This document shows positions 24,901 to 34,200 of a DNA stretch of 64,000 nt, piece by piece (position 1 is the first letter of the stretch; every line of letters starts with the position of its first letter). The stretch spans positions 8,098 through 72,097 of the forward strand of contig JBKHII010000009.1 of the NCBI GenBank assembly GCA_046538735.1. The letters run 5' to 3'. The stretch comes from SLST01 sp046538735. Its GTDB lineage: Bacteria > Spirochaetota > Spirochaetia > DSM-27196 > SLST01. Both the position numbers and the translations under genes were made by a program. Below the pieces are notes generated by a model, which searched no databases, had not been told where the DNA came from, and saw only the letters and a program-made list of their open reading frames with translations.

Positions 24901-25275
24901 CCCGGAGTGGCGGGTGCCGATCCAGAGCGCACCGGCCGCGTCCGTGTGAAGCGCAGTGATGTCGTCGTCGCCGAGGCCCTCGTCTCCGTCGCGATAGACC
25001 AGAAAGCCGTACCCGTCGTACCGGTTCAGGCCATCCGGGGTGCCGAACCACAGGAACCCGTCCGGTCCCTGAGCGATCGTGGTCGCAGTGCTCTGGCTGA
25101 GGCCGTCGTTCAGCCCCACGCGCTCGAGGACGAGCCGTCTCGGGCCGCGGGCGAGGGGCGGAAGCGTTCCGCGGGATGAGGCCACCTCCGGCTCGTCGGT
25201 GTCCTGGGCGGCAACCGCGGTGATGGCGAGGAGAAAGAGTACGAGCAGAGCATTGCCGCGTGTCACCGCTGCCAT
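21931..25275 (-). CDS. two-component propeller histidine kinase (Reg_prop, Y_Y_Y, HisKA_2)
   Basis: 1114 aa from the ATG at 25275, whose first base shares the TAATG junction with the upstream stop. A signal peptide (~1-24) leads a periplasmic sensor made of many regulator-propeller repeats (DGLSQSTATTIAQ, GFLWFGTPDGLNRYDG, LWIGTRHSGVFRYD and so on, to about residue 690). A Y_Y_Y domain follows (YAYRLIGVDREW...NLAPGEYRLYVRG, about 720-800). One transmembrane helix lies near 810-830, then a long coiled coil. HisKA_2 has its histidine near residue 920 (EIHHRVKNNMQ), and a full ATPase domain ends the protein. It should sense an extracytoplasmic ligand. No response regulator is adjacent. It is translationally coupled to the transglutaminase-TPR gene. 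Confidence 0.9.
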   Translation of the reverse strand: MAAVTRGNALLVLFLLAITAVAAQDTDEPEVASSRGTLPPLARGPRRLVLERVGLNDGLSQSTATTIAQGPDGFLWFGTPDGLNRYDGYGFLVYRDGDEGLGDDDITALHTDAAGALWIGTRHSGVFRYDPRSRSLEQAVPWRRLRAPVTAITHDAFGDLWIGTGSNGLFRLEPATGATAQIPYDPFAGPTLSSPSVVALASDGAGRVFVATGDRGLNIVSAADATVEVHRYQAGLDGGVPSDRITSLHVDRSERLWIGTADGDFGRYLHRRRVWVHVPLEPPSDASASSAGGLVSAILEDSRGDLWVGRDGGSLVRLTNGSITGFGTCDAPVRALLEDASGVIWVGTFAGGLRKYVPRTEQFENFLGRGCRAGYASRPELVWSFHEEDDGRVLIATHRSGILRLGPDRAVPEPFWDAEGAPVHDVCAAGETYWLALGSRGAAQVDAEGTVLRRYPLERLGVDAHVISVHVAGGTAYLGTAGRGLVAIEPDGSTRRYATFGPPGADGRQGGGAVYTIVPAGDGSLWLGTDTAALLRFRPDTARIERLRLADEYRPGFTVWAIDPQPDGTLWIAAREGGALWVDPDEGVLFRLEPRVDVAADLVYGVVADRAGGVWLTTNSGLFRLDERTGETQRYTAADGVQSDEFSAGAILRASDATIYAGGINGFSRFEPARVQPSPYVPPVVISEVSVAGHEEIDWSDVSYTVSEGREIPTLVLPPQATHFSCVVSALDYTHPPSNAYAYRLIGVDREWISSGSRRVISYSNLAPGEYRLYVRGTNVDGLLNTQGVVMDIVVQPPFWRTEWFALLSIYVVVAVLFLFVWRRLQLARAKRVELEAMVERRTKDLATSKRTLEREIEIRRRAESSLRQIQSELERRVALRTKALRDANELLAQEVRDREAAQQETNRTLRENKALLQEIHHRVKNNMQVISSLLSLQAGLVDDERALHGFEISRQRINAMALIHERLYQSGDFSSIEMADYFASLISSLTGLHGGAFQVKTHVHASPLDITVATPCGLVTNELATNAMKHAFRGTEPSSEDTILVEFVEEDGEHRLTIADNGAGIESLESLQDSATLGMRIVEVLVQQLGGTMTIRTGMESVLGRGTEFTVRF

Positions 25276-28200
25276 TATTGAACGCGGAAGAGCGATTCGG
25301 CAAGCTCGTTTACCGCCGAAACGATCGCGCCGGCGGTGCTCCCCGCGAGCGCGGCCTCCGCGGTGACGATTCGGTCTCGGACGACGAGGGTGGCGTCCAG
25401 TCGGTTCTCGCTCATCGTGACGCTCAGTTCCGGCACGGCCGGATGATCGGTCGCCGCACGGGCGAATCCCGCCCGGAGGAACGAGCGCCGGATGCGACGC
25501 GCAACGGCCGGCGGCGCGGCCGCGACGTTCAGGCGAACGGGCAGCCGGATTCCGTGCTGCCGGAGCGCCCCCGGATTGATCGCGTAGAGACGAAGCGCGG
25601 CCGCGAGTCCGTCGTCGACATGATCCACACGTCTTCGCTCCAGCGCGCCAACGAGCGTCTCCTCGAGGAGCTGCCGCTGCCATGGGGAATCGAGCTCGTC
25701 CGCGAGCTCGAGGAGTCGGGCCCGATCTCGTCTGAGCTGCGCGAGCTCCGAATCGTAGTAGGGCGCGGAATCGGGGATGCGAGCGACCTCCAGATCGCGA
25801 GCGCGTCTGAGGTACGCCTCGGCGACTCGCGCGTGCTGTTCGTTTGCCCGATACAGGTACCAGTTCGCGTCAATCAGGTTGCCGCCGTCCATGATTCGCC
25901 TCGCGACCGAACCCGCGTAGCCCCGAAACCGCGCGTGGTGGTACCAGGCGAGTGCTCGATGACGGACGGTGGTCCACGCGCGGGCGAGCCGGTCGATCGG
26001 GCCGGCGACGGCTCGCAGGCGCGAGGAACGGGCCAGCCCGTCGTGGATCTCGGCGAGCAGATCGTGGAGCTCCATGCGGTGACGGCTGACATCCGTTCCG
26101 TAGTAGTAAAGCCAGGAGTTATCCGGATCCTCGAAGACGCTCGTCGCGAAGGCGAGCGCCTCGTCCAGACGGCCGAAACGCTGATAGAGGAGCGCGAGAT
26201 TGAGCCGGCCGAGCGGCGTGTCGTCGTCCATCTCGTACGCGCGAAGGTAGTCCGCGTGCGCCGAGGAGAAGTCAAGCCGCAGCTCGTGAAGCTCGCCGCG
26301 CGCGAGGTAACCGGTCGGCCGGGAGAGTATGGCGAGCGACCGCTCCGTCGACTCGAGCGCGGCCTCGTAGCGATGGAAGAGCTTCTGGATGAGCGAGAGG
26401 TTGTAGAACGCGACCGCGATGAAGCCCTCGCTCTCGAGCTCTGTGGCGAGATCGATCGATCGTGCGTACCATTCGGTCGCCTGCTCGAACTGGTAGAGCT
26501 CCGCGTGGATCGTACCGAGCGTCATCGCGAGGTCTGCGTCCGGCCCGAAGCGCTCCCATGCGTCCTGCATGAAGGCGAGGCCGTCCTCCAGCCGGTGGAG
26601 CTTGAAGAGCAGCCACCCGAGGTTCTGCGCCGGATCGATGCGGTCGGGGTAGATCTCGGCAAGCCGCGCCCAGTACTCGGCGCTCTCCGCCTCGCGATTG
26701 AGCAGACCGAGCGTGAACGCGATCGCATCGAGCACGTCGTACGACGCAGGCGCGCGCTCCTCCGCCTCCCGATACTCCTCGAGCGCGAGCTCGTAGAGCT
26801 CCTCGTCGTAGTAGAGGTCGCCGAGCAGCATGAAGAACTCGGTTCCCTGGTCGTAGTAGCGCTGCGCTTCCTGGAGGATATCCACGGCTCGATCGTAGCG
26901 TTCGGCGCGGATCGCGTTCGTCGCCTCCTCGTGGTACCACTCGGGTGGCTCCTGCGCGCGCGCGGACGGCGAGACGAGGAGAACCGTAGCGAGGACGAGC
27001 ACCCACGCGCCGAGTCGCCCCGCCGCCCGGGCACGCGGCCGCCCGTGCGGTCGCGGGTCGAGGAAGGCAAGTACCCGTCGCCACCACGGGAATCGCGATC
27101 GAACGCCGTGCAGTACGGCGCGAACCGCCGGGCGCGCGGCCGCCTCCACGCGGCGGGCCGACGCTTCGGAATCGGGCTCGAAGAGCGCGCGTTCGTAGAG
27201 CTCCATCAACCGTGCGAGCCCGTCCACGTCGCGCGCCCGGCCGAACTCGCGAAGCGACTCGTCCGCACGGCGGACGATCCCGCACGCCGCGAGCCAACGG
27301 AGCGTCGCGCGTACCCGGACGATCGTGCGCCCGCGCGGGGATCCGGTAAAGAGCGGAAGCGCGAACGGAACCAGCCTGATCGCCGCGACGTAGAGGAGGA
27401 AGAGCGCAGGCAGGAAGAAGTACCAGTTACCGATCACCGTCCGCACGAAGGGCGGGAACCGAGACGATTCGACCGGCCCGGCGTCCTCCGCCGCGAGGTC
27501 TTCGGCAACGACGAGCTCCTGCGCGAGAACCTCCTCGAGGAGATCGGCAACCTCGCGCGGATCGGCGCCGGCTCCGACCTCGTACTCCTCGCCGGGAGCG
27601 AGCGTCTGCGACGTGGGGTCGAACTCGATCCATCCGTACTCACCCAGGTGAACTTCGACCCACGCGTGCGCCATGTTGGCGAGGATGGGGTAGAAGTTGA
27701 GGACCTCCTGCGACGGGTCCACGAAGAATCCGACGGCCACACGAGCCGGAATGCCGAGCGAGCGCACCATGAGCGCCATACTGAACGCGTAGTACGAGCA
27801 GTAGCCCTTCCGACTCTCGAACAGGAAGTGCATCAGCTGGTCGCCGTCCGCGGCGATGCCGGGTCGCAGCGAGTAGTAGTAGTTCTCCTGCAAATAGAGC
27901 TCGATCGCCCTCGCCTTGGCGAACGGTCCGCTCGCATCGCCGGCGATCTCTCGCGCGAGCTCGCGAATCGCCTCGTTCTCGCCGTAGTCGGTGAGCCGCG
28001 GAAGGTCGGCCGGAGCCGGATCGACGTCGTGCGCGCGAGCGAGGCGGAACGGTGGCGCCTCGCTCACGAGGCTCTCCGCGGCGAACGCGGCGGTGAACGA
28101 CGACTCGTCCCAGTTCTCGAACCTGTGGAACTCCACGGGAGCGTTGAGCGCCAGCCTCGTCTGAGGATCGAGATTGACGAGGAAGTACTCCTGGCGAACG

Positions 28201-29078
28201 CGTTCCCGGTCGAGATCGGCCGAGGGATCATCCGCTCGGCCCTGCGCACCCGCGCCTCCCACCGAGAACCCGGCGCCTGCATCGTACTCGGTCAGGACGA
28301 ATCGTCTGATCAGCTCGCGGCGTGGACGGCCCGACCTGCGGTAGAGCAGCACGAGGTCGTCGTTCATCGAGATCTCGCTCTCGAGCCTGACGAACGGCGC
28401 GAAGTCGAAACGGAACAGCGTGGGCCGCAGAATCCCGCCTCCGGCCGCGGTGCCGCCTGCGGCGTACCACCGGAACGAGAGGAACACGGCGGCGGCCAGA
28501 AGCGGGATCGCGAGCGCTGCGAGCCTGAGGACGACGCTCGAGCGCAGGTGACGCGGTTCGATCAGCAGGACGAGGTCGAGGATCAGAAGCGACCCGACCA
28601 CGAGGACGTACGCCCACGGGCGCTCGAAGTACGAGAGCGAGTAGTGGGCCTGCGACCAGAGGAGCACGAGGAGCAGCACTCCGTGCACGATCGGCTCGCA
28701 CCGCCTCCGATCGGCGCGACGCGTCGTCGCGAAGTGTGCGAGGAACCCGAGCGCAACGACGGGGATTGCGGCGACCGAGATCGCGTCCGCCTGCTGAAGC
28801 GCAACGGCGAAACGCGGGTCCGTGGTCCAGACGGCCAACGAGGAGAGAACGCCGAGCACGAGCGCGCGGATCGCGGTGTATCCGCCGGCGGCCGTGGCTA
28901 CGACGACCCACGCGCGAAGGGACCACCGCGCGGCGAGCCGCCCCGCCGACGCGGCGACGGCGAGGAGAACGATCAGCACGGGCGCGGCTGCGAGTCCGCC
29001 CAGTGCGCGCGCGTAGAGCGCGACGAGGATCGCCTGCGCGGCAAGCTGGACGAACGAGATCGCGCGCTCGCGCTTCAC
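25275..29078 (-). CDS. TgpA-like transglutaminase membrane protein fused to a TPR domain
   Basis: 1267 aa. About six hydrophobic helices fill residues 1-200, followed by an extracytoplasmic domain. A transglutaminase-like core has a cysteine near 424 (KGYCSYYAFSMALMVRSLGIPAR), a histidine near 470 (AHAWVEVHLGEYGW) and an aspartate near 483 (EFDPTS). A further TM helix lies near 550. This is the TgpA layout. Unusually it continues: a second hydrophobic segment near 690-705 ending in ARAQ leads into TPR repeats (about 710-930) and an unassigned C-terminal domain. It overlaps the DUF58 gene by four bases upstream and the kinase by one downstream. Confidence 0.85.
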   Translation of the reverse strand: MKRERAISFVQLAAQAILVALYARALGGLAAAPVLIVLLAVAASAGRLAARWSLRAWVVVATAAGGYTAIRALVLGVLSSLAVWTTDPRFAVALQQADAISVAAIPVVALGFLAHFATTRRADRRRCEPIVHGVLLLVLLWSQAHYSLSYFERPWAYVLVVGSLLILDLVLLIEPRHLRSSVVLRLAALAIPLLAAAVFLSFRWYAAGGTAAGGGILRPTLFRFDFAPFVRLESEISMNDDLVLLYRRSGRPRRELIRRFVLTEYDAGAGFSVGGAGAQGRADDPSADLDRERVRQEYFLVNLDPQTRLALNAPVEFHRFENWDESSFTAAFAAESLVSEAPPFRLARAHDVDPAPADLPRLTDYGENEAIRELAREIAGDASGPFAKARAIELYLQENYYYSLRPGIAADGDQLMHFLFESRKGYCSYYAFSMALMVRSLGIPARVAVGFFVDPSQEVLNFYPILANMAHAWVEVHLGEYGWIEFDPTSQTLAPGEEYEVGAGADPREVADLLEEVLAQELVVAEDLAAEDAGPVESSRFPPFVRTVIGNWYFFLPALFLLYVAAIRLVPFALPLFTGSPRGRTIVRVRATLRWLAACGIVRRADESLREFGRARDVDGLARLMELYERALFEPDSEASARRVEAAARPAVRAVLHGVRSRFPWWRRVLAFLDPRPHGRPRARAAGRLGAWVLVLATVLLVSPSARAQEPPEWYHEEATNAIRAERYDRAVDILQEAQRYYDQGTEFFMLLGDLYYDEELYELALEEYREAEERAPASYDVLDAIAFTLGLLNREAESAEYWARLAEIYPDRIDPAQNLGWLLFKLHRLEDGLAFMQDAWERFGPDADLAMTLGTIHAELYQFEQATEWYARSIDLATELESEGFIAVAFYNLSLIQKLFHRYEAALESTERSLAILSRPTGYLARGELHELRLDFSSAHADYLRAYEMDDDTPLGRLNLALLYQRFGRLDEALAFATSVFEDPDNSWLYYYGTDVSRHRMELHDLLAEIHDGLARSSRLRAVAGPIDRLARAWTTVRHRALAWYHHARFRGYAGSVARRIMDGGNLIDANWYLYRANEQHARVAEAYLRRARDLEVARIPDSAPYYDSELAQLRRDRARLLELADELDSPWQRQLLEETLVGALERRRVDHVDDGLAAALRLYAINPGALRQHGIRLPVRLNVAAAPPAVARRIRRSFLRAGFARAATDHPAVPELSVTMSENRLDATLVVRDRIVTAEAALAGSTAGAIVSAVNELAESLFRVQ

Positions 29079-30208
29079 GGCGGGCTCCTGAAGAACAGCC
29101 GTCTCCGGAGCGGATCACCCGGGCCGAGTCGTTCGAGAAGCGGAGCGACCGAGACGCACCAGGGACCCGTAGCGTCGTCCCGAGCGGTGATCACGAGCTC
29201 GCGCACGGCGGGACGTCTCGGCGTCCGCTCCGGCTCGGCGGCGGGAACGAAGCCGGCAACGGCAGCCGCGCCGGCGCTCGGGCGTGCGGCGGCGTCCTGC
29301 CGGACGACCGTGCTCGACCCGAAGGTTGAGCCGGTAAACTCGTCCTCGCGGAGCTCAACGTGATCGCGTCGCGCCGGAAAGGCGCAGGAAAGCCGCACCC
29401 CGCGGGCGCTCGCGGTGCGAACGACCGCGCGAAGCGCCGCCATGAGCGCATCAGCGGCGGCCAGGGGAGCGACGCGCGGCGGAACGTACTCGTCGATCCG
29501 GCAGAGAACGTCGCCGCGGGCGGGGGGCACGTACTCGCCGATCCGGACGAGGAGCTCGTCGTACGCGGCAAGATGCTTCCAGCTCAGCCGCCGGACGTCG
29601 TCACCCGGGACGTACGGCCGCACCTCGCGGAGCTCCTCGCTGCGCACGCGATGGTGGGACCGTTCGGCCGCCCGTTCTCCGCCTCGCCGCACCGGGAGGT
29701 CGGGAGACTCGGCCGGCGCGGCGGGCACGACGAGCACGCGCAGGTCGCGGTCCTCACGAACGCCGGAAGCGGTGAGCCCGAGAACGTCGCGCATCGCGAG
29801 GGTCGAGCCGCCGCCGCGGAAATCGCCGCGCTCGCGACACTCGATCTCCCACCGCGCCTCGCCGCCGGGGCGGACCGGTTCGTCCGCGACAAGCGTGCGA
29901 GTCGTGCCCCACGAGAGCCGGATCCGGTGCTCGAGGACGAAGCCGGGGAAGAGCACGACAGCGGGAATGCTCGCGTGCACGCGCACGGAATCGCCCACTT
30001 CGGCGATCGCGCGGTCGAGCTGCGCGGAGAAGCTCGCTCGAACCGCGCGCAAACGCGCGCGGCCGATGAGCGCGAGCAACACGACAACGGCGACGACGAA
30101 GAGCATCCCGCCGCCCCAGATGACGACGCCGAGCTCGTCTCGCACCACTCCGACCACGAGGAGCAGCGATGAGAACAGGATGAGTGTCCAGCCGCGCGGC
30201 GTGGGCAT
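29075..30208 (-). CDS. DUF58 (von Willebrand A-like) protein
   Basis: 377 aa. Two N-terminal membrane helices (WTLILFSSLLLVVGVVR and VVIWGGGMLFVVAVVVLLALIG) precede a periplasmic beta-sandwich. A DUF58 domain is marked by VRSEELREVRPYVPGDDVRRLSWKHLAAYDELLVRI. The DxSxS metal site of active VWA domains, which would come next, is not obvious: the corresponding stretch reads GDVLCRIDEYVPP. It lies two bases after the MoxR stop and overlaps the transglutaminase gene by four bases, the classic MoxR-DUF58-TgpA arrangement. A chaperone or assembly role at the envelope is inferred from that context. Confidence 0.88.
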   Translation of the reverse strand: MPTPRGWTLILFSSLLLVVGVVRDELGVVIWGGGMLFVVAVVVLLALIGRARLRAVRASFSAQLDRAIAEVGDSVRVHASIPAVVLFPGFVLEHRIRLSWGTTRTLVADEPVRPGGEARWEIECRERGDFRGGGSTLAMRDVLGLTASGVREDRDLRVLVVPAAPAESPDLPVRRGGERAAERSHHRVRSEELREVRPYVPGDDVRRLSWKHLAAYDELLVRIGEYVPPARGDVLCRIDEYVPPRVAPLAAADALMAALRAVVRTASARGVRLSCAFPARRDHVELREDEFTGSTFGSSTVVRQDAAARPSAGAAAVAGFVPAAEPERTPRRPAVRELVITARDDATGPWCVSVAPLLERLGPGDPLRRRLFFRSPP

Positions 30209-30210
30209 CG

Positions 30211-31173
30211 TCAGTACCCCAGTCGGTCGAGCTCCCGCGCCATGAGCTCGCGTGCGAGCGTCTCGGCACTGATGCGGTGATCGCGGAGCTTGAGGCGGTG
30301 CGCGATCACCGCCGGAGCAAGCGCGAGGAAATCCGTATCGCTGCAGTAGTCGCGCCCGCAGAGCAAGGCGTGTGCGCGCGACGCCGCGACGAGCATGAGC
30401 GCGCCGCGAGGCGACGCGCCGAACTCCACGCCGCGATGGTCGCGGGTTTCGCGACAGGCGCGGACGGCGGCAGCCATGAGCTGCTCCTCGCAGTGAACGC
30501 GCTCAGCGCGCTCGTGCGCCGCGACGACCTCCTCCATGGTGCATACCGGCTGCAGGCCGGGCATGACCCGGTGCGACGGGTCTCCGCGCACGATCTCCAG
30601 CTCGGTCTGCTCGTCCGGGTACCCCAGGCGAAGCCTCGTCATGAAGCGGTCGATCTGTGCGACCGGCAGGGGGTACGTGCCCTCGATCTCGATCGGGTTC
30701 TGCGTGGCAATCACGAAGAAAAGCGGGCCGAGCAGATGCGTGCTCGTTCCAACGGTAACCTGGCTTTCGGCCATCACCTCGAGCAAGGCGCTCTGAACCT
30801 TGGGCGTGGAGCGGTTGATCTCGTCCGCGAGCACGATGTCCGCGAAGATCGGTCCGGGACGGAAGACGAACTCGGTCGTCTTCGGATCGAAGACGTCCAC
30901 GCCGGTGATGTCGTAGGGAAGCAGATCGGGCGTGAACTGGATGCGCTTGAACCGCGCGCCGCCAACGAGCATCGCAAGCGTTCGGGCGACGGTCGTCTTT
31001 CCGAGCCCCGGTGCGTCTTCAATGAGCGCGTGACCACCCGCCACGAAGGTTGCGACGAGGAGCTTGAGAAACTCGTCTTTTCCTTTGATGACCGAGCGGA
31101 GTCCGCGGAGAAGGTTCTCGAGCGTGGCAGCGACGGCAGACGTCTTGCCGACCTCGGTCGGGTCGGGACTCAT
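30211..31173 (-). CDS. MoxR-family AAA+ ATPase
   Basis: 320 aa from the ATG at 31173 (a longer upstream frame lacks support). Walker A is APGLGKTT (54-61), Walker B is VLADE (114-118), sensor 1 is N159 in FVIATQNP, and the MoxR-specific FTPDLLPYDITG and EGTYPLPVAQIDRF stretches are present. These ATPases remodel or activate VWA-domain partners; here the partner is the next gene, DUF58. It heads a four-gene operon that ends with the propeller kinase. The start codon has no Shine-Dalgarno and lies seven bases after a -10, so the mRNA is predicted to be leaderless. Confidence 0.94.
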   Translation of the reverse strand: MSPDPTEVGKTSAVAATLENLLRGLRSVIKGKDEFLKLLVATFVAGGHALIEDAPGLGKTTVARTLAMLVGGARFKRIQFTPDLLPYDITGVDVFDPKTTEFVFRPGPIFADIVLADEINRSTPKVQSALLEVMAESQVTVGTSTHLLGPLFFVIATQNPIEIEGTYPLPVAQIDRFMTRLRLGYPDEQTELEIVRGDPSHRVMPGLQPVCTMEEVVAAHERAERVHCEEQLMAAAVRACRETRDHRGVEFGASPRGALMLVAASRAHALLCGRDYCSDTDFLALAPAVIAHRLKLRDHRISAETLARELMARELDRLGY

Positions 31174-31180
31174 GCCGCAG

Positions 31181-31209
31181 AGAATACCACGAGGACGGGA
31201 CGCTGCCAA
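31181..31209 (-). promoter_or_regulatory. promoter of the MoxR operon (leaderless)
   Basis: TTGGCA (31209-31204), 17-base spacer, TATTCT (31186-31181) on the minus strand; ATG at 31173 after seven bases. This is the clearest leaderless promoter in the window. Confidence 0.65.
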
Positions 31210-31262
31210 ACCGCTCATCGCAATCGCGGCGAGCACCGCGCGAGGGAGCCCATGGCAGCCGA

Positions 31263-34200
31263 TCAGCCAAGGTCGAGGGGGATCGCCTCGCCGGTCCGGA
31301 GGTGGAAGAGCAGCGGCTCTACCGGTTTGCCGAAGAGCTCGCGGACGGCCGCCCGGTAGACCGCCATCTGCACGCGGTAGTGGCTCGGGTCGAGCGCGCG
31401 GTCGGTCTTGAAGTCCACCACGAGCACGCGATCGTCGAGCTCGGCGACGAGGTCGATCTGACCCCGAATGATGCCGGGAAGGTCGGTCACGGGCACCTCG
31501 TCGCGCACCGCGGCCGCGTCCAGGAGGAAGGGCAGCTCGTGCTCCACGCAGCGTGCCTCGGCGACGCGCCGCGCAAGCGGCGAGTCGAGGTAGGAGCGTG
31601 CGAACTCGTATCCGTAGCGGTAGAACGCCTCGAGCTTCGATTGCGCGATGTCCGGCCGGAGCTCGGCGGGGAGACGTTCCGCGGGCGGCGCGCCGCCGGA
31701 CTCATCGGCGTGCTCGATGCAGTAGTGGCAGTACGAGCCGAAGACGGTCGCGAGGTTTCGTTCCGGATGCGCGGCGACGATCTCGTCGATCGGGTGGTCC
31801 ACCGGCCGGGCTTCGCCGGCGTCGAGGCCGGGCGCAGCTTCGGCTGCGAGCTCGAGCGCGCGACGATTGAGCTCGGTCGCCGTGGCTTCGGCCGGCGCGT
31901 AGCGGCGCTCGAGCACGGGCAGGTCGGCGTAGGTCGCCGCGAGCGTCGCGATGTCGCGGCGGCCGCCGGCGCGGTGCGCCTCGTGCTCGCGCTCGACCGG
32001 GACGGGCTCGAGCGACTCAACGCCCAGCGAGACATCGTCGGCCTGACTCAGGGCCTCCATTGTTCGCGCGAACGCTGCAGCGAGGATGCCCGCGAGCGAG
32101 CGATCGTCGGTCCGCGGCACGCCGGAAAAGACGAGATGGCTCTCGGCGCGCGTGGCGGCGACGTAGAGCAGGCGTTTCATCTCGGCGCGGTCCTGCGCCT
32201 GGTGCTCGCCGAGCTCGTGCGTGTAAAGGTAGTTCGCCGGCGTCTCGCGCACGTCGCCCGGAGCGAGGATGCCGGTGTTGAAGGCAAGCCCGAGCGTGCT
32301 CGACCGGTAGAACGGTTGGGCGGAGACCGAATCGTTCCGCCCGCGGTTGCCGGCGTTCGCGACGATCACCACGGGAAACTCGAGCCCCTTCGACTTGTGA
32401 ACCGTCATGATCTGGACGCCGCTCGTCTCGCCGCGGAGGATCTCGAGCTCGTCCAGCTTCTCGTTCTGCCCGATGTGCCGGCGCACTTCGTCCAGGAAGA
32501 CGGCGAGGCCCTCACCCTCGAAGCCGTTCGCCAGCTCCCAGAAGAGATCGTAGTACTCGAGATACGGCGTGTACTCGCTGCGGCGAAGCAGGTGATAGCG
32601 GTAGCCCCAGCCGTACCAGATCCGGTGAAGGAGCTCGGTGATGGGCACGGAGTCGGCGAGCGCGGCGATCTCCTCGTAGCGCTCGCGGGCGAGCTCCACG
32701 CGTCGCCGGTCGTCCGCGCAGAGGCCCTCGCACGGCGAGAGGAGCGGCGCGTCTGAGAGGAGCCGGCGAACGATCCCTTCGTCCGAGACGCCGGCGAGCG
32801 GCGAACGGAGGTATCCTGCGTACGCGACGCGATCCTCGGGGTACACGACGAGCTGGAGGATCTGGTAGATGTCGTTCACCGGCGCCTCGAGGAAAAGGCT
32901 TCGCGCCGCCTGCGAGACGTAGGGAATGCCGAAGAGACGGAGCATGCGCTCAAGACGGATCTGGTTGCCGCTGCTGCGCATGAGCACGGCGAAATCCCCG
33001 TACTCCGCCGGTCGGCCGGGACGTCGCGCCCCCTCGTCGTCCGTGCCGTCTCCCACAAGGAGCGATCGCTCCTCCACACTCGTCCTGATGAAGCTCGCGA
33101 TGTGATACGCCTCGGCGTCGATGTCGTCCAGGTAGCCGTCGTCGCCGCGCGGCCGCTGCTCGAGCTCCCAGAGCTCAACGCGCGGCCGCACGCCCGGAGT
33201 CGGATCGCGCCACCGAAGCGGCTCGAACCGCGCCTCGTAGTCGGCCTCCGCGTCCGCGAAGACGTGCGAGAAGAGCTCGTTGAAGCACCTGATCAGGCCC
33301 GGCTCGCTGCGGTAGTTCGCGCCGAGCCGCAGATCGGCGTCCGCACCCGAGAGCTCGCCGGCGAGCGTGCGGAAGACGCTCACGTCGGCGCCGCGAAAAC
33401 GGTAGATCGACTGCTTCTCGTCGCCCACGAAGAAGAGCTTCGCGGGATCGAGCGCGTCCGCCGGCGGGATGCCCGCCGAGTGAACGTCGGCCCGTTCCGA
33501 GAGCAGATAGAGCAACGCCTTCTGCTCGTCGTTGTTGTCCTGGAACTCGTCGATCATGATCGCGCGGAATCGCGACTTGTAGAAGTCGCGCAGCGAGTGG
33601 TCGTCCGTGAGCGTCCTGATTGCGAGCCCCATCACGTCGCCGTACGACACGATCGCGAGCCGCCGCTTCTCGGCGACGACTCGCTCGCGGAAACGTTCGA
33701 GGAGCGCGGTGAGCCGTTCGTGGTCGTCCCAGCGCGCGAGCGTCCGGACGGCGAGCGTGTAGTGCGGGACGAGGTCGCGGAGCGCCTTGACGTACTCCTT
33801 GACGAGCGGCACGTCCGGATGCGCGCTTCGCCCGCATTGGAGCTTGATCGACTCGAGCGGGGCGAGCGCTCGCGCGGCCGCTTCGGTCCGCGCAAACGCG
33901 ACCGCGGCGTCCACGGACGCGACGACCTGCTGCGCCCCGCCGACGCACTTTGGCCCCTCGGGGTCGAGGCCCTCGATCCCCGCCGTCGCCGCGCGGATCT
34001 CCGACTCGAGGCGGTCGATCTCGCTCCGGAGAAAGCGCTGCTGGGCCGGCAGGAAGGCGGAGAGCGGGCGATCGTCGCTCACGCGGAAGTGATCGGCGGC
34101 GAGCCGCGCGAGGCCGTCCTTCCAGAGCGGGCCGAAGCGGTTGAGACGGATCAGGTCCGCGATCACCGCCTCCGATGCGTGCTCTACGAGGAATCCGAGC

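Noticed and set aside
25260..29363. A 1367-codon plus-strand open frame
   Set aside because: It lies antisense to the transglutaminase-TPR and part of the DUF58 genes, which have clear motifs and coupled starts. Its composition (Arg/Glu/Val-rich, no motifs) fits an antisense shadow.
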